A stretch of DNA of 64,000 bases, from assembly GCA_021772055.1 (NCBI GenBank), contig JAETNR010000006.1:1-64000 (forward strand), given 5' to 3'. Below are positions 44,301 to 52,395 of the stretch, piece after piece. Every line of letters begins with the position of its first letter. The stretch's first letter is position 1. The translations under genes were made by a program, and so were the position numbers. A model generated the notes under the pieces. It searched no databases. It was not told the origin of the DNA and was given only the letters and a program-made list of their open reading frames with translations. The DNA is from Blautia sp. Lineage in GTDB: Bacteria; Bacillota; Clostridia; Lachnospirales; Lachnospiraceae.

Positions 44301-44756
44301 GGAAAGCTGTATTCCGGCATTGGCCAGCTTTCGGACGGAACACTGCAGTTGGAGGCAGGCCTTTCTGAATTATATGCAGGAACCCGGAACCTGAAGGGCG
44401 GGGCTGCCGAACTGGATCATGGTGCCCAGCAGCTAAAAGAAGGAACTTCCACACTGACAGAAAATTCACCGAAGCTGACTGACGGGGTGAAGGAATTGTC
44501 GGATGGTTCAGATGACCTTATCGAAGGAGTAGGCAAATTAAAGGATGGTGCAAAAGAACTGAATGATGGCATGAAGGAATTTGACGAAGAGGGCATTCAG
44601 AAGCTTGCTGATCTCTTTGACGGAGATGTTCAGGATCTGATTGACTGCGTAAAGGCAATCCAGGAAGCAGATAAAGAGTACCGTTCTTTTGCCGGTATTT
44701 CCGATGATATGGACGGAAAAGTGAAATTCATTATAAAAACAGATACGATTGGCTGA
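41328..44756 (+). CDS. Exported giant heptad-repeat protein (YhgE/Pip-like)
   Basis: A 1142-residue protein with a signal peptide (about residues 1-30, ending APLAAAA), an N-terminal globular part (to about 280), then over 750 residues of short repeats of the type L-x-x-G-A/T-x-x (for example LADGTALLDSKIPELQKGAE). This pattern occurs in YhgE/Pip-family proteins and forms long helical rods. A 60-residue insert (VEATIVEMGVDTSAISG) breaks the rod. There is no C-terminal membrane helix or sortase signal. Directly coupled to the MMPL gene, it may be an extracellular partner linking exporter and envelope; this is inference. Confidence 0.8.
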   Translation: MKGLYKEMYRKLLAASLTISMVFTAPLAAAADIGMTEGDDPENTNTESKETAEKDETVYIFTDASGNPTKTIVNEHLSGEGTGEVEDTTVLEDIENLKGDETFTDEAEDEIRWNAEGNDIYYQGTTDREAPVDIQISYYLNGEAVSPEELAGKSGEVTVRYDYVNKEKRMVKIGKKQQEIYVPFAVVSALVLDKNKVSNVSVSSGRVITEGDRIMVLGLAMPGLMESISGVTGDMDIDVPGYVEVTMDASEFSVDMAMSVVTNNLISELDVDDNGSLDDLKEDMETLTESSELLVDGTGELLDGITELDEKLPDLSDGITELSDGVAEYTDGVSRVNDGASELKDGTSALAEGAGELAAGALSAKEGAGKLAAGYAGSNGAKEGAKSLASGAGTLDSGVQSLASGVSTAVQGAQSLAEGSSALSSGASQVNAGAGQLYNGLKDLKKGTKQLNEGVNEMVTKAAPLADGTKKLQSGAAALADGTALLDSKIPELQKGAETLENAVKNLPDSAKALQNGAGELQAGMKALPAAVSQLQKGAQDLSSNAALLKEAAAPLTAGADTLTEGAQGLQNGFSEMSAGIQGIGEGASAVIAGTDAVTGAAGQLQTAAAGLEEAAKGLNSGAASIGSSADELAGKAGTVAEKASALAGMNADNVNVSVEATIVEMGVDTSAISGLSVDLSGLGLTDEQIGAIQSRISGAAASAASAVSSTVYATPEAHVTGVDISALTGVAGEVAACASGLQESAAAVAGSASGIQSNAAALQEGAEEAGSGAAGLSKAVSSVKEGAGKLSGAAGMLESGAQSAAGGVQSVISGAQQVAKGADAYAEGAEPYALGAVQFAAGAEELTGKMSAAAPGIDALKVGLDTLAVQAPELTKGVSQLKAGIDKLGESTPALKSGALSLKSGIDSLGKNVPVLLNGMTDLQAGIEAADQGAGKLVTGAKELKAGTNELSGGSRTLAGGADSLAKGAAQLQGGIGLLTSGTGSLAAGAGKLYSGIGQLSDGTLQLEAGLSELYAGTRNLKGGAAELDHGAQQLKEGTSTLTENSPKLTDGVKELSDGSDDLIEGVGKLKDGAKELNDGMKEFDEEGIQKLADLFDGDVQDLIDCVKAIQEADKEYRSFAGISDDMDGKVKFIIKTDTIG

Positions 44757-44766
44757 TGTCAGAGAC

Positions 44767-44795
44767 TTGCACATCCAAAATCACCATGCTATAAT
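44767..44795 (+). promoter_or_regulatory. Promoter of the ftsW-like gene
   Basis: TTGCAC-N17-TATAAT with an extended TG; begins 10 nt after the repeat-protein stop. Confidence 0.88.
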
Positions 44796-44863
44796 GAGGC
44801 GTAGCAAGCGCATACGCAGTGAGAATTTATGAGAGTATTTATTTTATAAAGTTGGGTGATGCA

Positions 44864-46060
44864 ATGGATAAAGCGAAGCAGCGTCGGCCGTCAGGCTTAG
44901 GAAAATTGAAAGCCATGATAAGTGAAAAAACGGATTATTATGATTACAGTCTGGTTGCGGTGATCATTCTTTTAACATGTTTTGGCTTAATCATGCTTTA
45001 CAGTACCAGTGCTTATATGGCAGAGCTGGACTATAATGATGATATGTTCTATTTTAAAAAACAGGCGATGATCAGTCTGGCATGTCTGGTGTTTGCACTG
45101 ATTATTTCCAGGATTGATTATCATATTTTGAGTTATTTTACTACTGTTTTATATGGGGCAGCGATTCTTTTGATGCTTCTGGTAAAGACCCCTCTGGGGC
45201 ATACATCCCACGGTGCGCGCCGCTGGCTGAAACTGGGACCGCTTCAGTTCCAGCCTGCGGAGGTGGCAAAGATTGCGGTAATCGTATGCTTGTCCTACAT
45301 GATCGTAAAGATGGGAAAACAGGTGCGGACTTTAAAAGCATGCATGGTTCTGGCCAGTATGGGAGGGCTCCTTGGCCTGATCGCTTATGCGGCGACGGAT
45401 AATTTAAGTACCGCCATTATCATCTGCGGGATTACGGCCGGATTGATTTTTATTGCACATCCGGATACCCGTCCCTTTGTACTGATTACTGTGGTGGCTG
45501 CGGTGCTGATTACAATTTTCGTGCTGTTTTTGAGTTCCACGATGGAGACCAGCTCCAACTTCCGTATCAGGCGTGTGCTGGTATGGCTTCATCCTGAAGA
45601 TTACGCTTCCGGGGATGGCTATCAGACGCTGCAGGCACTGTATGCCATTGGTTCCGGGGGATTTCTGGGAAGAGGGCTTGGGAACAGTATCCAGAAGCTG
45701 GGCAGTGTGCCGGAAGCGCAGAATGATATGATCTTTTCCATTATCTGTGAAGAACTGGGAATTTTGGGCGGGGTCATTGTTTTGCTCTTGTTTGCTTATC
45801 TGCTTTACAGATTGTTTTTTATTGCGCAGAATGCGCCGGATATGTTTGGATCGCTTATGGTCAGCGGGATTTTTATCCATATTGCTCTTCAGGTGATCTT
45901 TAACATTGCCGTAGTGTTGAATTTGATGCCGAATACGGGCGTTACCCTGCCATTTATCAGTTACGGAGGAACCTCGGTTCTGTTTTTGATGTCTGAGATG
46001 GGACTGGCGCTGAGTGTGGCGCGCAGGATTAAATTTCACGAATCGGAACTTTTGCTGTAG
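44864..46060 (+). CDS. ftsW: FtsW/RodA/SpoVE-type peptidoglycan polymerase
   Basis: SEDS glycosyltransferase of 398 residues that polymerises lipid II, working with a class B penicillin-binding protein. About ten membrane helices; hallmark segments are GARRWLKLGPLQFQPAEVAK, the loop GDGYQTLQALYAIGSGGFLGRGLG, and FISYGGTSVLFLMSEMGLAL near the end. ATG 44864 is favoured because the frame from 44819 adds an unrelated stretch. It sits alone between its own promoter and acpP; distance from a division cluster means it could equally be a RodA- or SpoVE-type paralogue. Confidence 0.88.
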   Translation: MDKAKQRRPSGLGKLKAMISEKTDYYDYSLVAVIILLTCFGLIMLYSTSAYMAELDYNDDMFYFKKQAMISLACLVFALIISRIDYHILSYFTTVLYGAAILLMLLVKTPLGHTSHGARRWLKLGPLQFQPAEVAKIAVIVCLSYMIVKMGKQVRTLKACMVLASMGGLLGLIAYAATDNLSTAIIICGITAGLIFIAHPDTRPFVLITVVAAVLITIFVLFLSSTMETSSNFRIRRVLVWLHPEDYASGDGYQTLQALYAIGSGGFLGRGLGNSIQKLGSVPEAQNDMIFSIICEELGILGGVIVLLLFAYLLYRLFFIAQNAPDMFGSLMVSGIFIHIALQVIFNIAVVLNLMPNTGVTLPFISYGGTSVLFLMSEMGLALSVARRIKFHESELLL

Positions 46061-46086
46061 GAACTGTGAAATAATGGAAAATGGTA

Positions 46087-46115
46087 TTGACAAAATGTAC
46101 TGCAGCATATATACT
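46087..46115 (+). promoter_or_regulatory. Strong promoter of acpP
   Basis: TTGACA-N17-TATACT, 53 nt before the start codon. Confidence 0.92.
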
Positions 46116-46168
46116 TTGGGCATCAAAATTATCATTAAGCAGGATGTTTGATAAAGGAGAGAAAAGTA

Positions 46169-46402
46169 ATGTTAGAGAAAATGAAAGAGATTATTTCAGA
46201 ACAGTTAAATTTGGATACGGCGGATGTTACTCCGGAGACTTCCTTTAAGGATGATCTTGGTGCGGATTCACTTGATCTTTTTGAACTGGTCATGGCTCTG
46301 GAAGAAGAGTACAATCTGGAGATTCCTACAGATGATCTGACGGATATGGAGACGATCGGGGATGTGATGGAATATCTTAAGGGAAAAGGTGTAGAGGCGT
46401 AA
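46169..46402 (+). CDS. acpP: Acyl carrier protein
   Basis: Carries growing acyl chains on a phosphopantetheine arm. The 77-residue acidic protein has the attachment Ser in the motif LGADSLDLFELVMALE (about residue 37). ATG 46169 follows AAGGAGAG; the in-frame TTG at 46148 lies before the ribosome binding site and is not used. It stands apart from fatty acid genes, flanked by a strong promoter and terminator. An Sfp-type transferase able to load carrier proteins is encoded 4 kb downstream. Confidence 0.95.
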   Translation: MLEKMKEIISEQLNLDTADVTPETSFKDDLGADSLDLFELVMALEEEYNLEIPTDDLTDMETIGDVMEYLKGKGVEA

Positions 46403-46415
46403 GATTGCGTGCGTG

Positions 46416-46456
46416 ACTCCCCCTGCGGCAGGGATGCTGTGGGGGGATTTTTTTTG
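46416..46456 (+). terminator. Intrinsic terminator of acpP
   Basis: CTCCCCCTGCGGCA pairs with TGTGGGGGGA around a short loop and is followed by eight T. Confidence 0.85.
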
Positions 46457-46468
46457 TGGGGATGGGAC

Positions 46469-46782
46469 GCCCAAGGAGCGAGCCGGAGCGCCGGGAGGGA
46501 GATGCGTGGGGGTGAGAAGGGAGGAGCGGACGCCTGTCTATGTGGGCTGCGGTTTCGGAGCGCAAGAAACAGTAAGTTTCCTGTACTTTTGCTAAAAGCG
46601 TTCAGAAAATCCGTGAACTCGCCTGACGGCTCAGACAGCACAGATTTTCTGAACAACGCAAAAGCACAGGAAACCAACTGTTTCTAAGGCTCCTGCAAAT
46701 GCAGCCCACATAGACAGGCGTCCGTTCCTCCCTTCTCACCCCCACGCATCTCCCTCCCGGCGCTCCGGCTCGCTTCTTGGGC
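46469..46782. repeat. Long near-palindrome (314 bp), MITE-like
   Basis: Two arms of roughly 143 bp (46469-46611 and 46643-46782) are inverted copies around a 31-nt centre. The outer 80 bp differ at only two or three positions (from GCCCAAG...); the inner part is less well matched but ends in perfect GTTCAGAAAATC / GATTTTCTGAAC. It encodes no plausible protein. A transcript would fold into one very long hairpin. Likely a dispersed non-autonomous element, but copies elsewhere cannot be seen from here. Confidence 0.8.
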
Positions 46783-46787
46783 TGACG

Positions 46788-46949
46788 GGTGGAGGGCGGT
46801 AGGGGCTTATGAGGGGGAATCCTTTAGGGGTGGAGGGCGGTAGGGGCTTATGAGGGGGAATCCTTTAGGGGTGGAGGTCGGGAGGTTTATGTGGGGAAAA
46901 TATATAGGGGTGGAGGGCGGTATAGGTTATGGAGGGAAGCTTCTTGGGG
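46788..46949 (+). repeat. G-rich tandem repeat, four units of 39-41 bp
   Basis: Units begin GGTGGAGG at 46788, 46829, 46870 and 46909. The first two are identical over 41 bp; the last two are diverged. Each early unit contains GGGG, GGG, GGGG and GGGGG separated by 4, 5 and 7 nt, fitting the canonical G-quadruplex pattern. It lies between the near-palindrome and the gltX promoter. Confidence 0.85.
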
Positions 46950-46966
46950 AAATGTGGGAAAAGTTA

Positions 46967-46996
46967 TGGACATTTGGAGAGGGATGGTGGTATAAT
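46967..46996 (+). promoter_or_regulatory. Promoter of gltX
   Basis: TGGACA-N18-TATAAT with extended TGG; 35 nt before the gltX start codon. Confidence 0.7.
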
Positions 46997-47031
46997 TATG
47001 AATCGAAAAATGGAACAGGAGAATTTGGATT

Positions 47032-48483
47032 ATGGGTAAATTGAGAACGAGATTCGCGCCCAGCCCGACGGGGAGGATGCATGTCGGGAATTTGAGGACT
47101 GCGTTGTATGCATATTTGATCACGAAACATGAGGGCGGAGATTTTATTCTCCGGATTGAGGATACGGATCAGGAGCGTTATATGGAGGGCGCTGTTGATA
47201 TTATTTACCGTACCCTGGAGAAGACGGGGCTGGTTCATGATGAAGGGCCGGATAAGGATGGGGGTGTTGGTCCCTATGTGCAGAGTGAGAGACAGGCATC
47301 CGGGATTTATCTGGAATATGCGAAGAAACTGATCAGCCAGGGAGATGCTTATTACTGCTTTTGTAAGCAGGAAGAGCTGGAAACAATGAAACGCGTGGTT
47401 GCGGGAAAAGAGATCTCTATTTATGACAAAAGGTGTCTGAGCCTGCCGAAAGAGGAAGTGGAGAGAAGACTGGAGGCAGGGGAACCCTATGTGATCCGGT
47501 TTAATATGCCTACGGAGGGGACCACGACCTTTCATGATGTGATCTACGGGGATATTACGGTGAATAATGAGGAACTGGAGGATCTGATCCTGATTAAATC
47601 TGACGGGTATCCGACTTATAATTTTGCCAATGTGGTGGATGACCATCTGATGGGAATCACCCATGTGGTGAGAGGAAATGAGTACCTTTCTTCCGCACCT
47701 AAGTATAACCGGATCTATGAGGCTTTTGGGTGGGAGATTCCTACGTATGTGCATTGTCCGCTGATCACCAATGAGGAGCATCAGAAGCTTTCCAAGCGTT
47801 CCGGGCATTCTTCCTATGAAGACCTTGTGGATCAGGGATTTTTGACAGAGGCTATTGTGAATTTTGTGGCGCTTCTCGGATGGAGCCCTCAGGAGAATCG
47901 GGAGATTTACAGCCTGGAGGAACTGGTGGAGGTATTTGATTACCATCATATGAGCAAGTCTCCGGCAGTTTTTGACATTACCAAGCTTCGCTGGATGAAC
48001 GGCGAATATATTAAGAAAATGGATGGGGATGCTTTTTACGAGAAAGCACTTCCGTATATGAAACAGGTTTTAAAGAAGGAATATGACTTTAAGAAGATCG
48101 CAGCCATGGTTCAGACCAGAATCGAAGTTTTCCCGGATATTCCGGCATTGATCGATTTCTTTGAGGAAGTACCGGAATATGATGTTTCCATGTACAGGCA
48201 TAAGAAGATGAAAACAACAGAAGAGAGTGCTTTGGCAGTTCTTAAGGAAGTTTTGCCTGTTCTGGAAGCACAGGAGGACTACAGCAACGATCCTCTTTAT
48301 GCGGTAATCAGTGATTTTGTGAAAGAAAAGGGCTATAAGAACGGTTATGTGATGTGGCCTATCCGTACTGCTGTATCAGGAAAGCAGATGACTCCTGCAG
48401 GAGCTACGGAAATTATGGAAATTATCGGCAAGGAAGAGACCTTAAGCCGTATCAAAGCAGCAATCGAAAAATTACAGCAGTAG
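47032..48483 (+). CDS. gltX: Glutamyl-tRNA synthetase
   Basis: Charges tRNA-Glu (and probably tRNA-Gln in this group, for later amidation). The 483-residue class I synthetase has the HIGH-equivalent in [18 protein letters not shown], the conserved [10 protein letters not shown], a cysteine-containing CFCKQEEL insert, and the KMSKS-equivalent KLSKRSG. AGGAG lies about 11 nt upstream. No T-box leader is visible; instead the gene is preceded by the G-rich tandem repeat. The helicase gene follows after 16 bp. Confidence 0.96.
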   Translation: MGKLRTRFAPSPTGRMHVGNLRTALYAYLITKHEGGDFILRIEDTDQERYMEGAVDIIYRTLEKTGLVHDEGPDKDGGVGPYVQSERQASGIYLEYAKKLISQGDAYYCFCKQEELETMKRVVAGKEISIYDKRCLSLPKEEVERRLEAGEPYVIRFNMPTEGTTTFHDVIYGDITVNNEELEDLILIKSDGYPTYNFANVVDDHLMGITHVVRGNEYLSSAPKYNRIYEAFGWEIPTYVHCPLITNEEHQKLSKRSGHSSYEDLVDQGFLTEAIVNFVALLGWSPQENREIYSLEELVEVFDYHHMSKSPAVFDITKLRWMNGEYIKKMDGDAFYEKALPYMKQVLKKEYDFKKIAAMVQTRIEVFPDIPALIDFFEEVPEYDVSMYRHKKMKTTEESALAVLKEVLPVLEAQEDYSNDPLYAVISDFVKEKGYKNGYVMWPIRTAVSGKQMTPAGATEIMEIIGKEETLSRIKAAIEKLQQ

Positions 48484-48499
48484 ATGAGCAGAAGGAAGC

Positions 48500-50326
48500 A
48501 TGAAACGAAATCCATCTCAGAAACGGGCGATCGCCCACCTGTCAGGGCCTATGATGGTTCTGGCAGGCCCCGGTTCGGGGAAAACTTCCGTAATTGTGGA
48601 ACGAACAGCATATATGATCCATGAGGGTAAGATACCAGCCGGTTCAATCCTGGTGGTGACTTTTTCAAGGGCAGCTGCCAGGGAAATGAAAGAGCGGTTC
48701 CTGAAATTTACAGGGCAGGAGCGGACGGCGGTTACCTTTGGGACTTTTCACGGCGTTTTTTACGGGATTTTAAAGCAGGCCTATGGGCTTTCGGCGGCAA
48801 ATATCCTGTCGGAGGAGGAAAAATTTGATATTTTGAAGGAAATGACCCTTCAGTATGGCGGAGAGCTTGCGGAAGAGGGAGATTTTCCGGAGGAAGTGGC
48901 AAAGGAGATCAGTGTTGTGAAGGGCAGCAGGATTTCTCTGGAGCATTATTATTCTTCCTGCTGCCCGGATGAAGTGTTCCGCCAGATTTACAGCGGTTAT
49001 CAAAGAACCTGTAAGGCAAGGCGGAAACTGGATTTTGACGATATGCTTCTGTATTGTTTTGAATTGTTTGAGAAACGGAAGGATATCCTTGGGGCATGGC
49101 AGAAGAAATTTCAATATATTCTGGTGGATGAGTTTCAGGATATCAATCAGCTTCAGTTTGATATTGTCCGTCTTTTGGCAGAGCCGGAAGAGAATCTGTT
49201 TATTGTAGGGGATGATGACCAGTCAATCTATCATTTCCGGGGTGCCAGGCCGGAGATCATGCTGAATTTTACCAAAAATTATCCAAAGGCGGAGACGGTC
49301 CTTCTGGATGTGAATTACCGGTGCAGTGAAAGTATTCTGAAAACCGCCATGCAGGTCATTGACTGCAATAAAAAGCGTTTCAGGAAAAAACTTTCTACCC
49401 CGAATCCGGTGGGAAGCCCGGTAGTCTGCCTGGAATTTGCCAATCCAAGAGAGGAATATCTGGAAATCGTCCGCACATTGAAAGTCCGTCTTGAGAATGG
49501 AGAAAAGCTGGAGGACACAGCCATTCTCCTTCGGACCAATCAGGAGGCGGAAGGACTTGTGGGGGCCCTGATGGAATATCAGGTGCCATTTACCATGAAG
49601 GAGCAGCTCCCCAATCTCTTTCGCCACTGGATCAGCAGAAATCTTTTGGCGTACTTACATATGGCGCAGGGAGACAGGAGCAGGAAGACCTTCCTGGAAA
49701 TTATGAACAGGCCAAACCGTTATATTTCCAGGGATGCTTTGACAGAGAAGGAGATCTCCTTTCAGGGGCTGAAAGAGTATTATAAGGATAAGGACTGGAT
49801 GTGTGACAGAATTACAACACTGGAAACCCATCTTCGGATCCTTGAGTCGCTTCCTCCTTATGCGGCCCTTAATTTTATCCGAAAGGGAATGAATTACGAA
49901 GAATACTTGCAGGAATATGCGCAGTATCGTAAAATGAAACCGGAAGAGCTTCTGGAGGTCCTGGACCGGATCATGGAAAGTGCCAGAGGAATGAAAACGC
50001 TTAAGGAATGGGAAGATTACATAGACGATTATACAGAAAAATTGTCAGAGCAGGCAAAAAAGCAGGAGACAAAGCATGAAGGAGCAGTGATTTCCACACT
50101 CCATGCTTCCAAAGGCCTGGAATACGAAAAGGTATATATCCTGAATGTAAATGAAGGAAGCATCCCATATAAGAAAGCGGTTCTTGAGGAAGCGCTGGAA
50201 GAGGAGCGGAGGCTTTTCTATGTAGGAATGACCAGGGCAAAGAAGGAGCTTACCCTGTGTTATGTGAAGCGGCAGTATGAAAAGGAACGGGAACCGTCCC
50301 GTTTTCTTGAGGAGGCAGGAGTATGA
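48500..50326 (+). CDS. UvrD/PcrA-type ATP-dependent DNA helicase (short form)
   Basis: Superfamily 1A helicase of 608 residues, shorter than PcrA/UvrD (about 720). Motifs in order: Q-motif NPSQKRA, Walker A AGPGSGKTS, DEFQDIN, VGDDDQSIYHFRGA, LDVNYRCS, STLHASKGLEYEKVYILNVNEGSIP and RRLFYVGMTRAKKEL. The 2B region and C-terminal tail are reduced. It unwinds DNA 3' to 5' and is probably used in repair or replication restart. The stop overlaps the next gene by ATGA. Confidence 0.92.
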   Translation: MKRNPSQKRAIAHLSGPMMVLAGPGSGKTSVIVERTAYMIHEGKIPAGSILVVTFSRAAAREMKERFLKFTGQERTAVTFGTFHGVFYGILKQAYGLSAANILSEEEKFDILKEMTLQYGGELAEEGDFPEEVAKEISVVKGSRISLEHYYSSCCPDEVFRQIYSGYQRTCKARRKLDFDDMLLYCFELFEKRKDILGAWQKKFQYILVDEFQDINQLQFDIVRLLAEPEENLFIVGDDDQSIYHFRGARPEIMLNFTKNYPKAETVLLDVNYRCSESILKTAMQVIDCNKKRFRKKLSTPNPVGSPVVCLEFANPREEYLEIVRTLKVRLENGEKLEDTAILLRTNQEAEGLVGALMEYQVPFTMKEQLPNLFRHWISRNLLAYLHMAQGDRSRKTFLEIMNRPNRYISRDALTEKEISFQGLKEYYKDKDWMCDRITTLETHLRILESLPPYAALNFIRKGMNYEEYLQEYAQYRKMKPEELLEVLDRIMESARGMKTLKEWEDYIDDYTEKLSEQAKKQETKHEGAVISTLHASKGLEYEKVYILNVNEGSIPYKKAVLEEALEEERRLFYVGMTRAKKELTLCYVKRQYEKEREPSRFLEEAGV

Positions 50327-50871
50327 AAGGGGTTATTTATTTTACAGAGATTCCAGAAAAATATCAGAAGAAAAATATGGAGCACATGATTGGAGAAAAA
50401 CTGCTGGAAGAAGGGCTTAAGAAGGAATATGGAAAACAGCTTGCCTTTGAGCCAAGGGCGTTTGGGGAACATGGAAAGCCTTTTTTTACTCTGCAGCCGA
50501 AGATCCATTACAATATCACCCATTCCGGAAAATTTGCTGCGTGTATTTTTGCAGGACAGGAAGTGGGAATTGATATACAGGAACATAGAAATGTGAAATA
50601 TGAGCGGATGCTGGAGCGGATGGTTCCGGGAGAAATGATTTTGGAAATCTTAAACAGCGCCCACATGGAGGAGGAGTTTTTTGCCCAGTGGGTTTTGCGG
50701 GAGGCTTATATTAAATGGACAGGTGAGGGCTTTTCGAAAGACCTGCGGAAAATTCCCATGGACAGCGGAACATCCGTGCTTCTTAAGATAGGAGAGGGGT
50801 ATAGCTGTGCCGTATGGTCAGCAGACCCTATGGAGATACGCTGGGAGCATGTAGAGGTACAGCTTCCCTGA
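50323..50871 (+). CDS. Sfp-type 4'-phosphopantetheinyl transferase
   Basis: Transfers the phosphopantetheine arm of CoA to carrier proteins. The 182-residue protein has the family motifs HYNITHSGKFAAC, VGIDIQEHR (metal Asp) and FFAQWVLREAYIKWTGEG (Glu/Lys). It overlaps the helicase gene by 4 bp and so is co-expressed with it. Candidate substrates are AcpP at 46169 or a secondary-metabolite carrier elsewhere. Confidence 0.9.
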   Translation: MKGVIYFTEIPEKYQKKNMEHMIGEKLLEEGLKKEYGKQLAFEPRAFGEHGKPFFTLQPKIHYNITHSGKFAACIFAGQEVGIDIQEHRNVKYERMLERMVPGEMILEILNSAHMEEEFFAQWVLREAYIKWTGEGFSKDLRKIPMDSGTSVLLKIGEGYSCAVWSADPMEIRWEHVEVQLP

Positions 50872-50909
50872 AGTCAGGCAAAATGAGGGTACTAAATCAG
50901 GATTGTCCA

Positions 50910-50917
50910 CATATATT
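50910..50917 (+). promoter_or_regulatory. Sigma-E-type -10 element before spoIIIAA
   Basis: CATATATT matches the sigma-E -10 (CATACAnT) at all but one position and lies about 20 nt upstream of the predicted spoIIIAA start. The -35 is not clear. Confidence 0.5.
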
Positions 50918-50938
50918 AAGTGTAAAGAGGTGAGATAA

Positions 50939-51859
50939 ATCGAAGCAACGCAGATTCAGAACCTGTTTGCCGGGAATATCCGGCAGCTTCTTGTGGAAGC
51001 AGACCTGGATTACGAAAAACTTTATGAAATACGTCTTCGGGTGGGACGTCCGCTGTTTTTAAGCTATGACGGAGGAGAGTGTTTCCTTCGGGGAAATGGG
51101 GCAGAACAGTATCTGGTGACCAGGGAAGACTTAAAAGAAACACTGGAATATGTAACAGGATACTCTCTCTATGCGTATGAGGATGAAATCCGTCAGGGAT
51201 TTTTAAGCGTGCAGGGAGGACACAGGGTAGGAGTTACGGGAAAGGTGATCCTGGACGGAAACCGTATCAGGGGCATGAAATATATTTCCTGTATCAATGT
51301 GCGTCTGGCTCATCAGGTTCTTGGATGTGCAGACGAGATCCTGCCTTATATACGAAAAAAGGACTGGGTAGCCAATACGCTTATTGTATCGCCTCCCAGA
51401 TGCGGAAAAACCACCATGCTTCGGGATATTATCCGGCAATTGAGCAATGGAACAAAGGAACTGCCTGGAATGACCGTGGGAGTGGTTGACGAACGGTGTG
51501 AGATTGCAGGATGTTATCAGGGCGTGCCTCAGAATGATCTGGGAATGCGTACAGATGTTCTTGACGGATGTCCTAAGTCAGAAGGAATGCAGATGCTTCT
51601 GAGGTCTATGTCCCCGGAAGTGGTTGCAGTGGATGAGCTTGGAAAAGAAGAGGATTATCAGGCAGTGGAGTCTGTGATCCGCTGTGGCTGCAAGCTGATC
51701 GCCACTGCTCATGGAAATTCTATGGAGGATGTGCTGGGACAGCCTCTTTTTCAGAAACTTCTGGAAGCAAAGGTGTTTGAGAGGTATATTGTCCTTGGAA
51801 AAGGAAACCACGCAGGCTCTGTAGAGGCCATCTATGACGGAAGGGGCTTTTTATGCTGA
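50939..51859 (+). CDS. spoIIIAA: Stage III sporulation protein AA (possible AUC start)
   Basis: Secretion-type ATPase of the SpoIIIA-SpoIIQ channel between mother cell and forespore. Walker A is SPPRCGKTTML; VGVVDERCEIAG and VVAVDELGKEEDY follow. The only in-frame standard start codon is GTG 50993, which has no ribosome binding site and would lose the first 18 residues. A strong Shine-Dalgarno (AGAGGTGA, 50926-50933) stands 5 nt before ATC 50939, from which the product is 306 residues, the usual family length, with the expected N-terminal IQNLFAGNIRQLL helix. Initiation at AUC is therefore proposed. Expected to be mother-cell expressed. Confidence 0.85.
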   Translation: MEATQIQNLFAGNIRQLLVEADLDYEKLYEIRLRVGRPLFLSYDGGECFLRGNGAEQYLVTREDLKETLEYVTGYSLYAYEDEIRQGFLSVQGGHRVGVTGKVILDGNRIRGMKYISCINVRLAHQVLGCADEILPYIRKKDWVANTLIVSPPRCGKTTMLRDIIRQLSNGTKELPGMTVGVVDERCEIAGCYQGVPQNDLGMRTDVLDGCPKSEGMQMLLRSMSPEVVAVDELGKEEDYQAVESVIRCGCKLIATAHGNSMEDVLGQPLFQKLLEAKVFERYIVLGKGNHAGSVEAIYDGRGFLC

Positions 51860-52371
51860 AAACAGCGGGAATTCTCATGATCCTTACGGCCGGGGCGGGG
51901 CTTGGATTTGGAAAAAGCTATGAACTGTCCATGAGGGAAAAATCCCTTGGGCAGATCCTGCTTTTGATTCGCTGGCTGAAGGGCGAGATCCTGAGCAAAC
52001 ATGCTTCTCTTCACGATGCATTTCAAAGTGTATCCCGACGTATGCCCGGAGTATACGGAGAATTTCTTTTAAAAACGGCGGAGCATATGGAAACATCGAA
52101 GGGAATGCAGTTTGCGGAATTATACAAAAGGTGTGCGGAGGAAACCGTGGGGAAGCTTCCGCTGTCAGAAAAGGAATGGGAAATGTTTCTTGCACTTGGA
52201 GGAACCCTTGGATATCTGGATCTGGACATGCAGAGGAAGCAGCTGGAATTTTATGAAGAAGAGTTTGGACATTCCATGGAGGACTTACGGGCGGAAATGC
52301 CGGCAAAAAAGAAGGTATATCAAAGCCTGGGTGTGATGGGAGGAATCCTGCTGGCCATTCTGGTCTGGTAG
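51853..52371 (+). CDS. spoIIIAB: Stage III sporulation protein AB
   Basis: Membrane protein of 172 residues related to type II secretion GspF-like subunits, partner of the SpoIIIAA ATPase. One N-terminal helix (MLKTAGILMILTAGAGLGFG), a cytoplasmic helical part and a C-terminal helix (SLGVMGGILLAILVW). Overlaps spoIIIAA by 7 bp. Confidence 0.93.
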   Translation: MLKTAGILMILTAGAGLGFGKSYELSMREKSLGQILLLIRWLKGEILSKHASLHDAFQSVSRRMPGVYGEFLLKTAEHMETSKGMQFAELYKRCAEETVGKLPLSEKEWEMFLALGGTLGYLDLDMQRKQLEFYEEEFGHSMEDLRAEMPAKKKVYQSLGVMGGILLAILVW

Positions 52372-52395
52372 ACCGGGCTTGGAAAGGAGGCCTAT

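Noticed and set aside
41867-44469. Several long minus-strand frames opposite the repeat protein gene
   Set aside because: Low-complexity Pro/Leu/Ser translations produced by the repeat codon pattern of the real gene.
46409-46687. Open frames inside the long near-palindrome
   Set aside because: No ribosome binding site, odd composition, and they simply follow the repeat arms.
46788-46949. Possible CRISPR array
   Set aside because: The units are head-to-tail without unique spacers and no cas genes are present.
47000-47031. T-box or other riboswitch before gltX
   Set aside because: The leader after the promoter is only about 30 nt, too short for a T-box.
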